A DNA stretch of 64,000 bases from Spizellomyces punctatus DAOM BR117 (GCF_000182565.1 NW_015971538.1:1085736-1149735), one strand, 5' to 3'. Counted from the stretch's first letter, positions 23,506 to 35,654 are shown. Translations and numbers: made by a program. Notes: generated by a model not told the origin, from the letters alone.

Positions 23506-24522
23506 ATCTCACTGCGACTAAACCTTCTCCAGCTCGTTATATGGAGTACTGTCGATGCAAACAGTTGAGTTAAACGGACATGAGATCGAATAATGTGTTT
23601 CTTTCAATAGAATGGTTACGGTTCGAGCTTGTGTACATGGTCCACCCGAGTACTCAGCAAACTCGATCAAGGCGAAGCCAAAAGTTCACTTAACCAGCAC
23701 AAGATCTTTCGAACGCCGGTCCATGACTGGACAAGTACTGTGCACCATCGTTACTTTTGTAAAACTGGTCATGTTCGCATGGAACCAGCGTGTGCCATGG
23801 ATTTCCAACCAAGTCTTTTCCGACGGCGGCCCATCAAGACAACTGGCGCATCATCTGTAGCCGTTCACGTCAATCGCAGGATAACTGTGGTTTTCTGACG
23901 CCCATCAACCTCCAGAAATCCCTCAGTAATGGCAGTTGGAAGTCACTGAGGCTTCCCAATGACATATCAACTTGATCTATGACATACAACTACACCAATG
24001 TCATTCCTCAGGCACGACATGGGTACGTGGCGGGGCACATTAGAGGGATGTGTTGCAGGTTTCTGATACCTGTCCCTTCCTTGCACCTATTATGTTCCTA
24101 TAGGTATGCTGGATGTGTCTTGCTCAACCAGCTGACCTCTCGATGCAACGCTAATATACGCTGACCATACTTCCTGACCGACAACCGTGATGGTTCATTG
24201 TTATGACACCGTCTGTTGTAAGCACGAGGAGACCTACGTCGGAGGTCATCACAAGACTTCACAACGATGTGTTTCTGCGTCTATACGATTTGAACATGAT
24301 GCGTCAAGCGGGAACGCCGTCAACCAGAACGTCGCTGGCTGCACGATGTTTGACTTCTGCACCCCACAATCTCCCTTTTTACCTTCTCTTCCCTTCAAAG
24401 CCCGATTGATTCAGCCACTCATCCTCGCTCAGCATGGACTCCCGTTGTTTTAATAAAAAGGACCGGCTCAAACTGCCCCGCCAACCCCCATATCTCGATA
24501 CTTTTGGAACAGCATTACGAAT
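23506..24522. other. Divergent intergenic region of about 1 kb
   Basis: Lies between the kinase-like gene (minus) and the CFEM gene (plus). No convincing coding sequence. The right end (TGTTTTAATAAAAAGG at 24445-24460, then CT-rich sequence) looks like the CFEM core promoter. A 17-base string (CGATTTGAACATGATGC, 24286-24302) also occurs at 21701-21717 inside the upstream gene. Confidence 0.45.
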
Positions 24523-24828
24523 ATGAAATCAACTATCGCCTCGCTCTTGCTGCTCGCCATCATCGGCGCCGCTTCTGCCCAGTTTGATGCCGTTCCGGAA
24601 TGCGCAAGAGCATGTGTGGAACGTGCAATTACCGCCTCCGGATGCGCCATTACTGAGATCAATTGCATGTGTACCTCGGCGCCATTCATAAACACCATGG
24701 TGCAATGCGTTCAAACTACTTGTGGAGGTAGAGAGCAGATGGCTACGTTTGCGAACCAGCTCTGCACAGCCTGTGGATCCCCCGCGTGCCTCGGTGCATC
24801 CGCCGTGCCCAACATCACCCAAGCTTGA
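24523..24828 (+). CDS. Small secreted CFEM-domain protein
   Basis: Single exon, 101 residues. The signal peptide MKSTIASLLLLAIIGAASAQ is followed directly by one CFEM domain: PECARACVERAIT, then CAITEINCMC, CVQTTC, CTACGSPACLG. CFEM proteins are secreted or GPI-anchored fungal proteins, several of which bind haem. The aspartate that coordinates haem iron in characterised members (pattern D-x-x-C-x-C) is glutamate here (TEINCMC). The C-terminus ends right after the domain (PNITQA), so no GPI anchor is likely. A role in host or substrate interaction, or iron uptake, is possible but unproven. Confidence 0.88.
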   Translation: MKSTIASLLLLAIIGAASAQFDAVPECARACVERAITASGCAITEINCMCTSAPFINTMVQCVQTTCGGREQMATFANQLCTACGSPACLGASAVPNITQA

Positions 24829-25196
24829 CGACTCCTTCAGCTCTTCTGTCTCGATCCTGGCTAGTCACTACATCTAGGACAACAGACATTTCGGTCCAAC
24901 TTGGTGACTCGTTCTTTGGATTCATGACTGATGAATGGTCGTATGTCGGTTAGGGGGTTGGTTAGGGGAGTGGATATTATGTCTTAGTCTGCCGATAGGG
25001 TTATGAGCTGAGTCGGCAAGTGTATATCTCTAGTTACAGTTAGTGCTTCCTGTCCGCTATGTCGGTAGCAGAATTACTTCAAATATTCAAGTCCATTGTA
25101 CAGTACTGAACTGATGTTCACGTGATCTTAAGTTTGAAGGTCCTGCGTTTGACTCTCCACTAGATCGGCTTAAGCTGTTTTCTGTTTTCACCGTTG
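24829..25196. other. Intergenic
   Basis: 3' flank of the CFEM gene and 5' region of the HTATSF1-like gene. G/T-rich stretch near 24940-24980 (GGTTAGGGGGTTGGTTAGGGG). No gene seen. Confidence 0.4.
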
Positions 25197-27020
25197 ATGT
25201 CCAACAACATGCAGAATACCCATACTGAGCACCAGGCGGCTGACGCACCAGAGAATCCTACGCAATCTGCAGAAAGCTCGTTGCACAACGACCCGCGAGT
25301 TCGTTTTGTCGAAGAAACGAGCAAATACGTGTACACAGGTACACAATTTTGCAAAAGGCAGGAGAAGAAGGACCAGCTGTGGCTCACCACCTAATACTCA
25401 GGTGACGACGGAATTTCGTATGAGTGGGATGACGAGAAACATGCGTGGTTTCCTATGGTACGGTGCTGACTGCTCCAGACTGTTGACCCGATTGTTACTA
25501 TCGAATGACTAGTTGCCTTTGCGTACTGAAAGGGCGAATACGTCGCTTGTTTTCTCTTATATAGTGGGATGAGAATCTCATAGAATCGCAACAAGCTGCG
25601 TATGGACCTACGATAACGGAGGAAACGGTGGGCATCCCTGGAAAAGAACGTGATCACAATCTGAGCCACACTAATCTACCTTCGTCCGCACCAGACTTCC
25701 ACTCCGCGGCAGAAAGGAAAACGGAAACAAATCTACACGTCTGAGGAGGTCCGTGCTTAGGGGTCTTTCTGGCTTTAGACTGTCGAACGTCCATGGAAGA
25801 CTGACCCGACGTCTTACTCTCAGCCGCAATTGAAGAAACCTAAAGCTGAGCCGAAGAAACGTCCAAATACATCTGTCTACGTGACTGGATTACCGCGCGA
25901 CACGACAGTAGATGAAATGAAGGAAGTCTTTGAAAAATACGGCATTTTGATGGAAGATCTTGCGACTGGTAACGGGCTCTATTCAACGCCCGTATGGCTG
26001 ACATCGCCTCGCTTACGAGTATTGTAATGAAAGGCCAGCCAAAGATAAAGCTATACAAAGACGAGCAAGGAAATCTCAAAGGCGATGCGCTTGTCAGCTA
26101 CTTTAAAGAAGAGTCGGTGGATCTAGCGTGCAATCTCCTTGACGACAGCGACTTCCGTCTCGGCGTCCCTTCCAAGATCAGAGTACAAAAAGTGAGTTGT
26201 GGTTGGATAATGGAATACTCTGAGCCCATTACCAAGCCATTGCGACATAGGCCGTCTTCCAAGCAAAGGAGAAGCCCCCAAATTCAGAGACAGAACAACC
26301 AGACCAGAAATTGAAATTGGATAAGAAGGTGGTTCAGAAAAAGCGTCAGAAACTGGAAAAGTATGTGCATTCTGTTGTTTGCATTGAGTTGTGGATATGC
26401 CCGTCAACATCATTAGTTACCAAAATCCTTAGGCGTCTGGATTGGTTTGAGGAACAGTCCGGCAAGAAGGCGGACAAGTTCGCAAGAGTTGTCGTTTTAA
26501 AGTACATGTTCACCCTTCAGGAGCTGGAGGTAATATGCCCTTGTAAATATTGGATGAAAGAGATCCTAACCATCTAAAATGTTTTGCGAACATAGCAAGA
26601 TCCAACGTTGCTGCTCGACCTGAAAGAGGATGTAAGAGGCGAATGCGAGAAGTTGGGAGAAGTGACGAATGTGTCGTTATACGATGTAGGGACCATAAAG
26701 CTTCCGACAAGGTGTACATCATTAACATCTCTTGCCACTAGCTTGAAGAGGATGGCATAATGACAGTGAGATTCAAAGAGCCAGAATCTGCGGAATTATG
26801 CATCAAGGTATGCGCATCTAGCAAGAAGTCACCACTTGAGTTAACGTCCACCACCGACCTTTAGAAAATGCATGGGCGCTTTTTTGCCGGCCGACGAGTA
26901 GAAGCCCATATAATGCAAGGCAAGGAGAAATATCGAGAATCAAAATCTCAGGATCAGACAGAAGAGGAGGAAAAGAAACGACTAGAAGCATATGAGAAGT
27001 GGTTGGAAAGCCAGCATTGA
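25197..27020 (+). CDS. HTATSF1: HTATSF1/Cus2 splicing factor
   Basis: U2 snRNP-associated factor (human Tat-SF1, yeast Cus2) that binds SF3B1 during prespliceosome assembly. Multi-exon, start MSNNMQNTHTEHQ, stop at 27018-27020. The N-terminal region carries two short Trp motifs (GISYEWDDEKHAWFPM and WDENLIESQQAAYGP) as in the human protein. RRM1 begins TSVYVTGLPRDTTVDEMKEV and continues DALVSYFKEESVDLACNLLD. The C-terminal U2AF-homology motif domain ends MHGRFFAGRRVEAHI, holding the R-x-F signature, preceded by EEDGIMTVRFKEPESAELCI. The acidic C-terminal tail of the human protein is nearly absent; this form resembles fungal Cus2. Confidence 0.9.
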
Positions 27021-28146
27021 GATCAGCAGATTGCATCTATTATTGTATCTAGCACAGAATCCAATGTCAATGACACGACGACTTGGGATAGGTCTTACAT
27101 ACGGAAATGGGGCACAGGCTGTGCAGACTATTCATCCTAGCCATAGTAAAACTCAGGCCTTGTGTCGCCGGCGTTACGAAAATCCCAGTGCATGAAGTTT
27201 TCATTTTCAATTTAGGACGAGTTATTATAGGGAAAATTGCTTCTGACGTGTTCTGCAGTGTGATGTCGTTTTCTAGATTCGGTAGTATTATACGGTGCAC
27301 CGCTCTCATGTTCTACAGTAGTAGAATACTTGATGAGCCTAACGTACATAGAGGAGTGACGTTAAAACTTGAATGAGTTGGGAGGCCGGACACATTATGG
27401 CATGGGATTCCGCCATTTTCCCCTGGAGATCGGTTGCGGGGGCGTTGGAGGGAGGACTTTTCATCACCAAAGCTCTGCATCCGCAAATATGATGTGGTGC
27501 TAACATTCACTACTACAGTCCATATGTTTAGTCACCGATGCAAATGTATCAGTCACAACACACTTCCATTGTTCGTGATGCTCCCTACTCCTGGAAGCCC
27601 GATGGGTCACTAAATGAGCCAAATGTGCGCCGACCCCCATTTCCGACTACACGTCCTCCAGTTTGTCTTTTATTAATCGGCCAGGGAGTGAAATTCACCT
27701 TCAAAGACGACATGACGGTGTAGAACCAGAGAGCGACGATGCCTCCAGGTCGTACCGTCTCGCTTGAGGCCGGAAGGAAGAAGGTAGAAATCCCAGATCA
27801 TCGATCCAATAAAGATCTACCACGTCTACTTTTGAATTTCTATCCACATGTAAAGTCTAGAAGACGCCATCAAGTCCTTTCATTACGGATCTGGAACCCA
27901 TCCATTCACGAGCCTCGAAACGAGCTGTCAATGATCGCAACCTATTTCTCCCGCTATCATATGCAGAAGAATAATATTGAACATCTTGGGGGGAAGTGTG
28001 AATATCTTATTAAGGAAGCCGTTAACTTTGTCCTTGGTGTATCTCATTGTATAGTGCGCTTACGGCATGCGATCGACTTTGGTATCACGTGACAGTCAGG
28101 GAGTCAGTTCCATCCCAGCATCTTTTAGCCGTCTCTGGCAATACAA
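27021..28146. other. Intergenic stretch of about 1.1 kb
   Basis: Holds only unsupported frames (the longest is 27739-28092, plus, a basic 117-residue reading without a recognisable domain). It probably includes the 3' end of the splicing-factor transcript and the promoter of the TPR gene. Confidence 0.4.
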
Positions 28147-30146
28147 ATGACGGACACAGCGTCAATAAGGAAGATCCTATATACAGCTCAGACTGCGATT
28201 GCTCGCAAAGAGTGGAAAGATGCTGCAGATGCATTTACCCGCTTTGTCAACGCGGTCCCTGAAGAGGGCCACGCCATGCCGCGACTCTCCCGGAGCTTAT
28301 GTTTCCTGGAGCAGAAGGAATATGCAAAGGCCATTGAAGATGCTGAAGCCGTACTAAGGCTGAGCGATGTGCACACTCCAGAGGAACTTCTGCCAGGCTG
28401 TTACAGCACACGGGCGGCAGCTTCGGTGAGTTTAACTATTGGGTAGTCCCTGCCGACAGTCTCCGGGCACTCATACCAACGACGGTTTGTTAAAGGCGTA
28501 CCTTGCAAAAGGTATGTTACGCATTTTTTTGTGACCACTTGTTCCCCTGTCATTAAGGTTACCTGAAGCGCACGATCTTCTCGGAAATGCTGTGGAGTCT
28601 GCCCGGTACAAAAAGCTGGGGACGGAGCTCCTTCAAGCCGACGCATCCAATCTTGAGAAAGCCCTCCAAATCAAAGAGGAAGGAAATCTTCTGTATCGAG
28701 CAGGACAAATAGAACAGGCACTCAAGAAGTACGAGGAAGCCCTCAAATTTAATCCCGTAGAGGAAACCGTGCTCTCTAATGCTTGTCAAGCCCTTATAAA
28801 ACTGGGAAGATTGGACGAAGCAGCCGTGATGGCAGATCGATGCGTCTATGCAAAGCCAACGTGGATTAAAGGATACTACAGGAAAGGTACAGCTAGTCCT
28901 TGAGATCGCCACTTCTCCAGATATTTACCATTTACAGGAACCGTGGCGATAAAGCAACGCCGGTTCACAGACGCAATTAGCGCCTTTCAGGAGGGACTCC
29001 GTCATCACCCTGATGATACTGACTTGAGGCGCTCCTATATGGAGGCAGCGCGCATGGCGGAACAGAATGCAACCACTCAGGGCGGTTTCGAGAAACGAGT
29101 GATGGGCATGATGATGGAGATTCAGCATTCCTCATGGGTACGTGTCCTCGTTGCCAATTGGCCTTTGGAGTCCCTTGCTCATTACAGACCGGTTTGATGT
29201 GGACAGAAAGTCAAGGAATGGTTCTCGCAGTGTCGTGCTGGGATCAAGTGGTGGAATCAGCAATCCTGGGATAAAGATTGTGCACCGCATTTGAAAAATG
29301 AGGATGTACAAAGACTGGTAATACAAGTTCTGGGATTCCTGGGAAGCGGCATGACCCTTGAAAACGGTGCGGCACCTGCGCACAGTGATCCGGAACTGAA
29401 GGCGAAGGTAAATTGGTCGCATATTGTAAGAGAGGAACTATTGGCTGAGCGATTCATAGGCCCCACCAGATAGTCTGGCGTCATATGTACTCCCTTCCTC
29501 GCCGTTGCTGTCACTCATCATCCTCCACCGCATATTTACGTTGGCATATCCTGCAGAAGATTGGAGTATGGTCTGGACGTTTCAGGCCGATCCAAAGCCG
29601 TTCGCAAAGTCATCTCTGTTTCCCTTCATATCATCACACTACTCATATGCAGTACTCGTGTCTCACGACGAAAGAATAGTAGTGGATTTCCTGGCTATCT
29701 GGGCACGTCAAGCAGGCGGGGATGCGACATTCGAGAAGTGGTTTGAAAACGTTGCTGCTGGCGGCGGTCGGGAAGGCGAGGCGGTATACTACACGTGTGA
29801 TGATGATTTGAAGATGTTGGAATTCGTCGAAAGCTTGTACAGCATGGAAAACCAAAGGAACATGTCACGAGAGAAAGGTTTAAAAGCAACTGAGACATCA
29901 ACTGACAAAAAGCCTGCCAAAGAAGAAGAAACAACACCTGAAAGTGAGAAGATGCCCTCAAATCAATCTGGCCCTGTGCAGGGATTGAACGTTGCGCCAG
30001 CCAGGGACATGTCAAATTATTTCGTGCTTGTTGGGAAGGAATTGGTACTTGGCGCCGTATTAATTGTCCTGCTAGGAATAGTGCTGGTAATGTCAGGAAC
30101 CATAGAGGGAAATGACGTGGCAGAATGGATCTCTAGACGCATTTAG
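28147..30146 (+). CDS. TPR-repeat protein with C-terminal membrane anchor
   Basis: Starts MTDTASIRKILYTAQTAIAR. Early exons include a 16-base one (GCGTACCTTGCAAAAG). TPR units are readable in KEWKDAADAFTRFVNAVPEE, NLLYRAGQIEQALKKYEEAL and KQRRFTDAISAFQEGLRHHP. A second, non-TPR region carries PAEDWSMVWTFQADPKPFAK and VVDFLAIWARQAGGDATFEK. After a charged linker comes one hydrophobic segment (LVLGAVLIVLLGIVLVMSG) close to the C-terminus (EWISRRI), indicating a tail-anchored, cytosol-facing protein of the ER or mitochondrial outer membrane. An intron at 29408-29459 links the two halves in frame. A co-chaperone-like docking role is plausible but not shown. Confidence 0.85.
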
Positions 30147-30212
30147 TACATAGGCAATCTAACTGGTGTGCCCTATTTGTCTCTAACGGTTCCGTCTATT
30201 TTGGCTCTATTA

Positions 30213-31653
30213 TCAACTGGTAGTTTTTTTCAGCGTATCCCAGTCAAGACCGAATAAGGTGTAATAGAACAGCTTTAAAAACTTGTGAGTATCGCCACGT
30301 ACAGCTACTTCTACGTTTTTCCGTTTTGTAGCTGCGGGAGCGGGTTCGTTGAGTTTCGGTGGTCGGCGGTCGATAATACACATTCCTCGTGTGAGCTTCC
30401 CACTTGGTTCCACCTGGGAGGAGCAGTGTTCAAAGACTCCATCAATAACACATAGATGGCTGATAGCATCCGGGCCTCGCATACCTCAAAGTGAAGAGGT
30501 TCAAACTCCACAAGAGAGTTATCCACCAGACAACCAATCTAGACAATACCACCATTAAGGAATCTGTCATTCGCCAGAAAAGGCTTGCTGGAACCTACCG
30601 TCAATGGATCGTGCATGGTCAACCATCGATATCCCCATGACCTCTCAGTCAGCTGGAGAATATGCTGAATGATTTGCGTCACGAAGTTACTCAACGGGGT
30701 ACTCAAAGCCGCAACATGTTCGTAGAGGTATCGACTTTCAACAACAGCAGAAACCATTGTGACATCCAATGGTAGGACGCGAACGGGTAAAGAGGAAGCG
30801 ATGACAAGGTGCGCGGCCAAACCATCTATTCAGTAACATGGCAGAGGGCAGAGTGCGTTGTAAGCGACCAGTCTTCGACTTAGATCCTCATCAAGAGAGC
30901 GCGTACCAGCAAACCAGTTGAACTCAGAAACTGGAGTAATATTGCCGGGGTGGTTAATGGCACCTCCCATGGAAATGATGTGCTTGACCTTCTTCACTGT
31001 AGGCGAATATCAGCACTTGTAACTGGGTCACCATATCAACGTGCAGCATTCATACTCGTTTCGGGGGCTTTCTGCATAGCTCTGGCAACATTTGACAGTG
31101 GACCAAGGGCCAAAATAGTGATAGTTTTGTCGGGATGCGATTGAAGCTGATGGATGATCTCATCTTCAGCACTCCGTTCACTTACAGTGTATAAACCCTC
31201 GGCACCTGCATCTGGCGTCTTCGCCCCTGCTGCAGCCGCGGCTTTTGATACAGCCTCTGTTTGACCATCACCGCTTCCATTTGGCGGGTTCATCGTAAAA
31301 TAATTACCCAACCCATCCTCCCCATGAAAATGATGTGCATATTCTGCTTCTCCTTCCAACGGGATACCCTGACCCAATGCAATCACAACGGGACTTTCAC
31401 GGCTAACCAGAGCCGCTGGCGGTGCAACTTTTATGTCAGTTGGAGCAGTCGACGCGAGGTATCGTTCATGGGCGGCTTGAACCGCGAGGATTTGCTTGAT
31501 GTTTCGGAAAGCGTTCTCAATGGTTGTGTTGCCTTGCGTGAGAGTAATTGCCCGGATATCAATGTTGGGACTGAGGAACGCAAAGAGAAGAGCAATGGCA
31601 TCGTCCACTCCCGGATCAGTATCAATGATAACCGAATGTTTTCCTCCCGACAT
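30213..31653 (-). CDS. Inosine-uridine-preferring nucleoside hydrolase family protein
   Basis: Hydrolyses the N-glycosidic bond of ribonucleosides (purine and pyrimidine salvage). The start MSGGKHSVIIDTDPGVDDAI contains the calcium-binding DTDPGVDD motif of the family. ITILALGPLSNVARAMQ and, across introns, the stretch from ISMGGAINHPGNITPVSEFN to VLPLDVT follow the usual order. The C-terminus ends LFGLDWDTLKKTTS. Relative to bacterial enzymes the first half carries an insertion with an Ala-rich loop (KAAAAAGAKTPDAGAEG). An upstream in-frame GTG is ignored because the ATG at 31653 begins the conserved domain. Confidence 0.9.
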
Positions 31654-31833
31654 GACTGTTAGTTGTGATGACACTGAAAACAGGGCTGGGAAAACTCAGG
31701 CGAAACGGTTGGTCACGAGAGCGCGGTCAAGTTGGCCTTGGCCACCCGCGTGTCTGGCACAGTTCCTTGCGCGACAACGCCACCTGCGCGTCCAGCGCGC
31801 GTGATGAAACTTACGTCACGACTACATTGCTGG

Positions 31834-31842
31834 TATAAAATA
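31834..31842 (+). promoter_or_regulatory. TATA box
   Basis: TATAAAATA about 85 bases before the ATG at 31927, supporting that small frame as a real gene. Confidence 0.45.
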
Positions 31843-31926
31843 TGGTGAGGGACAAAATGCCGTGGCACGACAGGTTGGAGTTTACCTTGCCGTACCTGCA
31901 TTGCCTAAACTCAAAATTCAAAGAAT

Positions 31927-32280
31927 ATGGATGAGCCTCATCGCACCGGCGACCATATGGAGCGTCTTCATGTGACGTCTTCGACCGTGAAAGATACAAC
32001 CAGTACTCCCCCACAATCACAGGACAAAGAAGGATCTCCCTTGTACCATCCCAACGTGCCCCATTTCGTTGGAACAGGTGACGAGATCGAGACATTCAAT
32101 CATAGTAAGACTGGCAAGAGAGGTTCCGAATGCGAGGACCCAAAGCGAGCGTTGTCAGGGGTGCAGCTAGAGAGGGATTTTCATGCGGAGACCTTCTTGG
32201 GTTCGGAAAAGTTGTCTGGACAAGGGATAGGATCTACAGCTCAGCAGGATATTGAGCAAAACTTGCCGTACACACAATGA
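31927..32280 (+). CDS. Small hydrophilic protein of unknown function
   Basis: Intronless frame of 117 residues, MDEPHRTGDHMERLHVTSST to IEQNLPYTQ. It is highly polar, without hydrophobic segments or cysteine pairs (one Cys), and likely disordered. Not recognised. Support comes from its length in an otherwise short intergenic region, a TATA box at the usual distance, and its divergent position relative to the nucleoside hydrolase gene. A stress-related or LEA-like protein is conceivable. Confidence 0.5.
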   Translation: MDEPHRTGDHMERLHVTSSTVKDTTSTPPQSQDKEGSPLYHPNVPHFVGTGDEIETFNHSKTGKRGSECEDPKRALSGVQLERDFHAETFLGSEKLSGQGIGSTAQQDIEQNLPYTQ

Positions 32281-32428
32281 AAGGGAGAGGAGGGATTCCA
32301 GCTTTCGAACAGTAAATATCTCTGATATAGGGCTTGCGTGCAAATGGAAATATACAGGTGTGATGTGTGATTAAAGTGTGCAGGGCGGTACTCTTCAAAT
32401 ATAGATGTAACGGGCAGAGAAGCGGTCC

Positions 32429-35221
32429 TTATACTAATTCCATCACGGACACCTTTCCCTGAGAATTTGCGGCAAGCAACGTCCCCGATGAGTTGCGTTT
32501 CCAGCAGACTGAACTCACAAACTGCCCCGTGTCTTTATGGGATGTGGGCTGGCCCTAGGATTAACACATTCACAGCATTAGATTGCTGCCACATCGCTTT
32601 ATGACGCGAGGAAGTCCAGGTACGACGTACTGTTATAGTATCAATTCGTTTGCCAAAGGATTTAACAACCACCGGATTCGAGACTTGCCACCAGTACAAG
32701 TAGATATCGTTTGTTTCACTGCCGCACGCGAAAAGTTCTCCATGTCGGTTCACGCTCAGTCCAACAAAGTTCTTCTCATTGGAGTGACCAGAAAATGTTC
32801 GCACACATGTTGACTGACCACTAACTATGGAATCTGATATTGACCACAAACGGAGTGTGCAGTCGGTGGAGGCAGACAATATGGTATCATTGGTTTGGAA
32901 CTTGACATACGACACAGCTTTACGATGTCCTTCAAAGACATGTAGTGGTGCACGCATGTCGCGTATGTCATAATAGTGAATTTTATGGTCTACCGGCAAG
33001 CGGAATATGAGTGTACTACTAGCACCAGCAATAGCATAAATTGATTTACCTGCTGAACCAAATGCGATGTGATTATTATTTTCAGGATTGAATTTCACAG
33101 AGCACACATTAGCGGCGCTATGTATAGTGGCGACTGAGTTCTTTTGATTTGTCGACCATATTTTGACTGCCACCAATGTGGTAAGCTTGAATCCCAGGCC
33201 GACGACGGAGGCGATCGACTCACCTTTTGTGTCATCCCCGCCACTAGCAAGCCGTAGTGGATCTGTTTGACACCAGTCAACAGACCACGCTCGTTTCTCA
33301 TGTTCTTCAAAATGGCACATTGCTCTCCCGATGCCTGCATCCCAGAGCGTCACTATTCCTTCATAGTCGGATGAAACGAGATGATTTCTTATGTAGGGAT
33401 TCCAGGTGAGGCAGCTTGAGATCCAGACTCATTAATTGTGATGCAACAACAGCAATGACTGGAACGGTTATTTACCTAATCTTCGATCGAGAGGACATTG
33501 TCAGCACTGGAAATCGAGGGACATCATCTTGAATCAGCGGGACATCTCCTTCGTCCTCAGAAACATTCAGTTCACAGGAGTTGCCCATAGTTTCTTCGGT
33601 CTTGCGCTTTTTCTCCTTGCTCGATTCATTTATGTGGCTACTGGAGCGCTGTGGTCTATGACCGTAGTCGAGTAACACACTACCGTATTCGAAGATTTTG
33701 ATCTTCTTCATCACACCGGCTGTCGCAAAGAACATGTCATCTTTGTCAAATTCTAGCGAAGACACAATTGCAGATCCATTGCTAAATAGAGCATCTGCGT
33801 AGTTCAACGTCGCAATCGGTCGAAGGCTAGAGAAGCGTGAAAAACGGGTTAAGTTGGAAGCGAACTTGTCCAGCGTATCGCAGTCTTTATAAGGCACATA
33901 TATTATTTCCAATTACTCTAGCAAAATGAGATACTGTAAATCTCACCGCCAAGTCGTGTCTCCCAATATCGTTCCTGCAAGTCGCCAATGTGTTTCTCGA
34001 TCCGGGTGTTCTGTTTTTGAATCAGTTTGGATGAAGAGAGTAACTTTTTGTGTTGATGGCTACTCGATAAAGCCAATATGCTGCCAGAGGTTTCTGGTGA
34101 CCCTTCCATTTCCTATGATCGATCCAGATATGATAAATACACAATCTGAACTGACACACCTAAGGAGCTCAGTGTAGGATATACCTCAGCAGACCTCTTT
34201 TTTCCCCGATGAAGCTCCTCCTCGACTGGTATTGTATGGTTTTCTCCCCGCGCAAGAGCATCAGGCACTTGCGCCACCGACCCTCCAATATCGACATGGA
34301 GAGCCTTCAGTCCCGTCTCCACTGCCGCAAGATCAGCCGTCACGCAAGTGAGTTGCCGATTCACTTCCTCCAAGAGCTGCAACAGTTTATATACATAGTT
34401 AAATAGGAGTATGTAACTGGACATCCCGAGATGAAGAGTAACTCACCCGCTCTTTATCAGCCTTTGCCCGTGCTAGAAAATTCTGCAGAAGTCTGAGGCT
34501 GTTCTCTTTCTCCATGGTTGCCATTTGTGCTTTCTTCTTTTGTAGCTTCACCAGCATCATATTTATGTCTGTAGCGTGAGCAGTCAACATGGCTATTTAT
34601 CGATGCGATCTGCCCAAGTCGTACCATCCATACTCCAATCTTCGGGAATGTCTTGACCTTTGCAAAGCCGTGACGAACTTTTCTTAATAAGCTCATTCAC
34701 TACAGATAAAAGCGATGTTGGCATGCATCGTGGAAGGTATATTCACGTAAGTACTACACCAAATAGCCAGACAAGGCTCACATGTGTAATTAGGAGATAT
34801 GTCATCGATAGTCAACGGACACACGCATATAGGGCACTCCTTTCCGTCGCTAAGATGCAGGCCAATACATTCGTAACTGTCGGTCAACACAGGTGCCCAC
34901 AGAAAATTGGTTAGCAGATGCACCTAATTTATTTGTAGCAAAATGCCTGGTGCTGACCAAAAACTGTGCCCGCACTTTGTCACAAATGCATTTTTCATAG
35001 TATCAACGCAAATAGGACTGCAGAACACGATAATATGTAGCATTACACCAGGTTGAAAGAATTCTGCCATTGCGAATGAAGTACCAGTCATAGTCCTCTG
35101 CGTCCTCCACCAGGTCGTCCACCTCGAGAGAATCGCTTGCTGCCATTCTCCGCTGCAAACCAGACTCTGTACAGCGCCGATAACCGTATTCTGTGCCTTT
35201 GTCTACTCGTTTTGCAGTCAT
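32429..35221 (-). CDS. COP1: COP1-type E3 ubiquitin ligase (RING, coiled coil, WD40)
   Basis: E3 ligase that in plants and animals targets transcription factors through its WD40 propeller. Start at 35221 (MTAKRVDKGTEYGYRRC). Spliced exons assemble a RING finger: CPICVDTMKNAFVTKCGHSF, CYECIGLHLSDGKECPIC, then PLTIDDISPNY, matching COP1 RING spacing. Coiled-coil exons follow (NMMLVKLQKKKAQMATMEKE). The linker and propeller contain NYADALFSNGSAIVSSLEFD, WSVDWCQTDPLRLASGGDD, and HKIHYYDIRDMRAPLHVFEG. The end FVSSVCWKRNSSGTLLAANS-QGKVSVMELV is the canonical COP1 C-terminus. No other family has this RING and WD40 combination with these motifs. Some small exon edges are inferred. Confidence 0.93.
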
Positions 35222-35654
35222 GGTTGGGTGTGGGAAGTGTCGAACAACGATGAGGCCACACGTGATAGTTAATGATCTTCATAGCCACCCTAACTAGGAC
35301 ATCAGGAATTCTGCCCGAGCGTAAGCCCACCTCTTACGACCTAATGCAGGGCTCTCTTGCTTCATGTTACAGTATTTTGCATCAATTATCCGACATGCTT
35401 TTAAAGGACACCATGGCTCACAAGCCGTTGAACTATTATGAAGCAGCTCGTCGTACCCAACGTCCCAAGATCAGATCAGGTGAATCTATTTATTTGCTTA
35501 CGTATGCCTTAAGGCGCCATCGGCTCTAAACTAAGCACTGCTCCGAAGGCAGACCCGTCTAGTCGTCCTGGCCGCAGACTCCTCTTGTGGCTTGCACCGC
35601 CGCGTCCCAGAACGATTCTCCATCTCCACCACTTCCTCAAAGCCAGCATAATCC
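35222..35654. promoter_or_regulatory. Divergent COP1/ORMDL promoter region with an upstream ATG in strong context
   Basis: 433 bases between the two start codons. On the plus strand an ATG at 35413 in ideal context (GACACCATGGCT) opens a frame beginning MAHKPLNYYEAARRTQRPKI. If a possible 34-base intron is removed it reads on to a TAG a few bases past the ORMDL start, in a different frame. It may be a regulatory upstream ORF or a separate small gene. Confidence 0.4.

Noticed and set aside
21701-24302. 17-base identical string at 21701-21717 and 24286-24302, both readable as RFEHDAS
   Set aside because: An exact 17-mer shared by chance is not very unlikely in 64 kb, and flanking sequence does not align.
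27739-28092. 117-codon basic frame upstream of the TPR gene
   Set aside because: No domain or splice signals; likely chance in an AT-balanced spacer.
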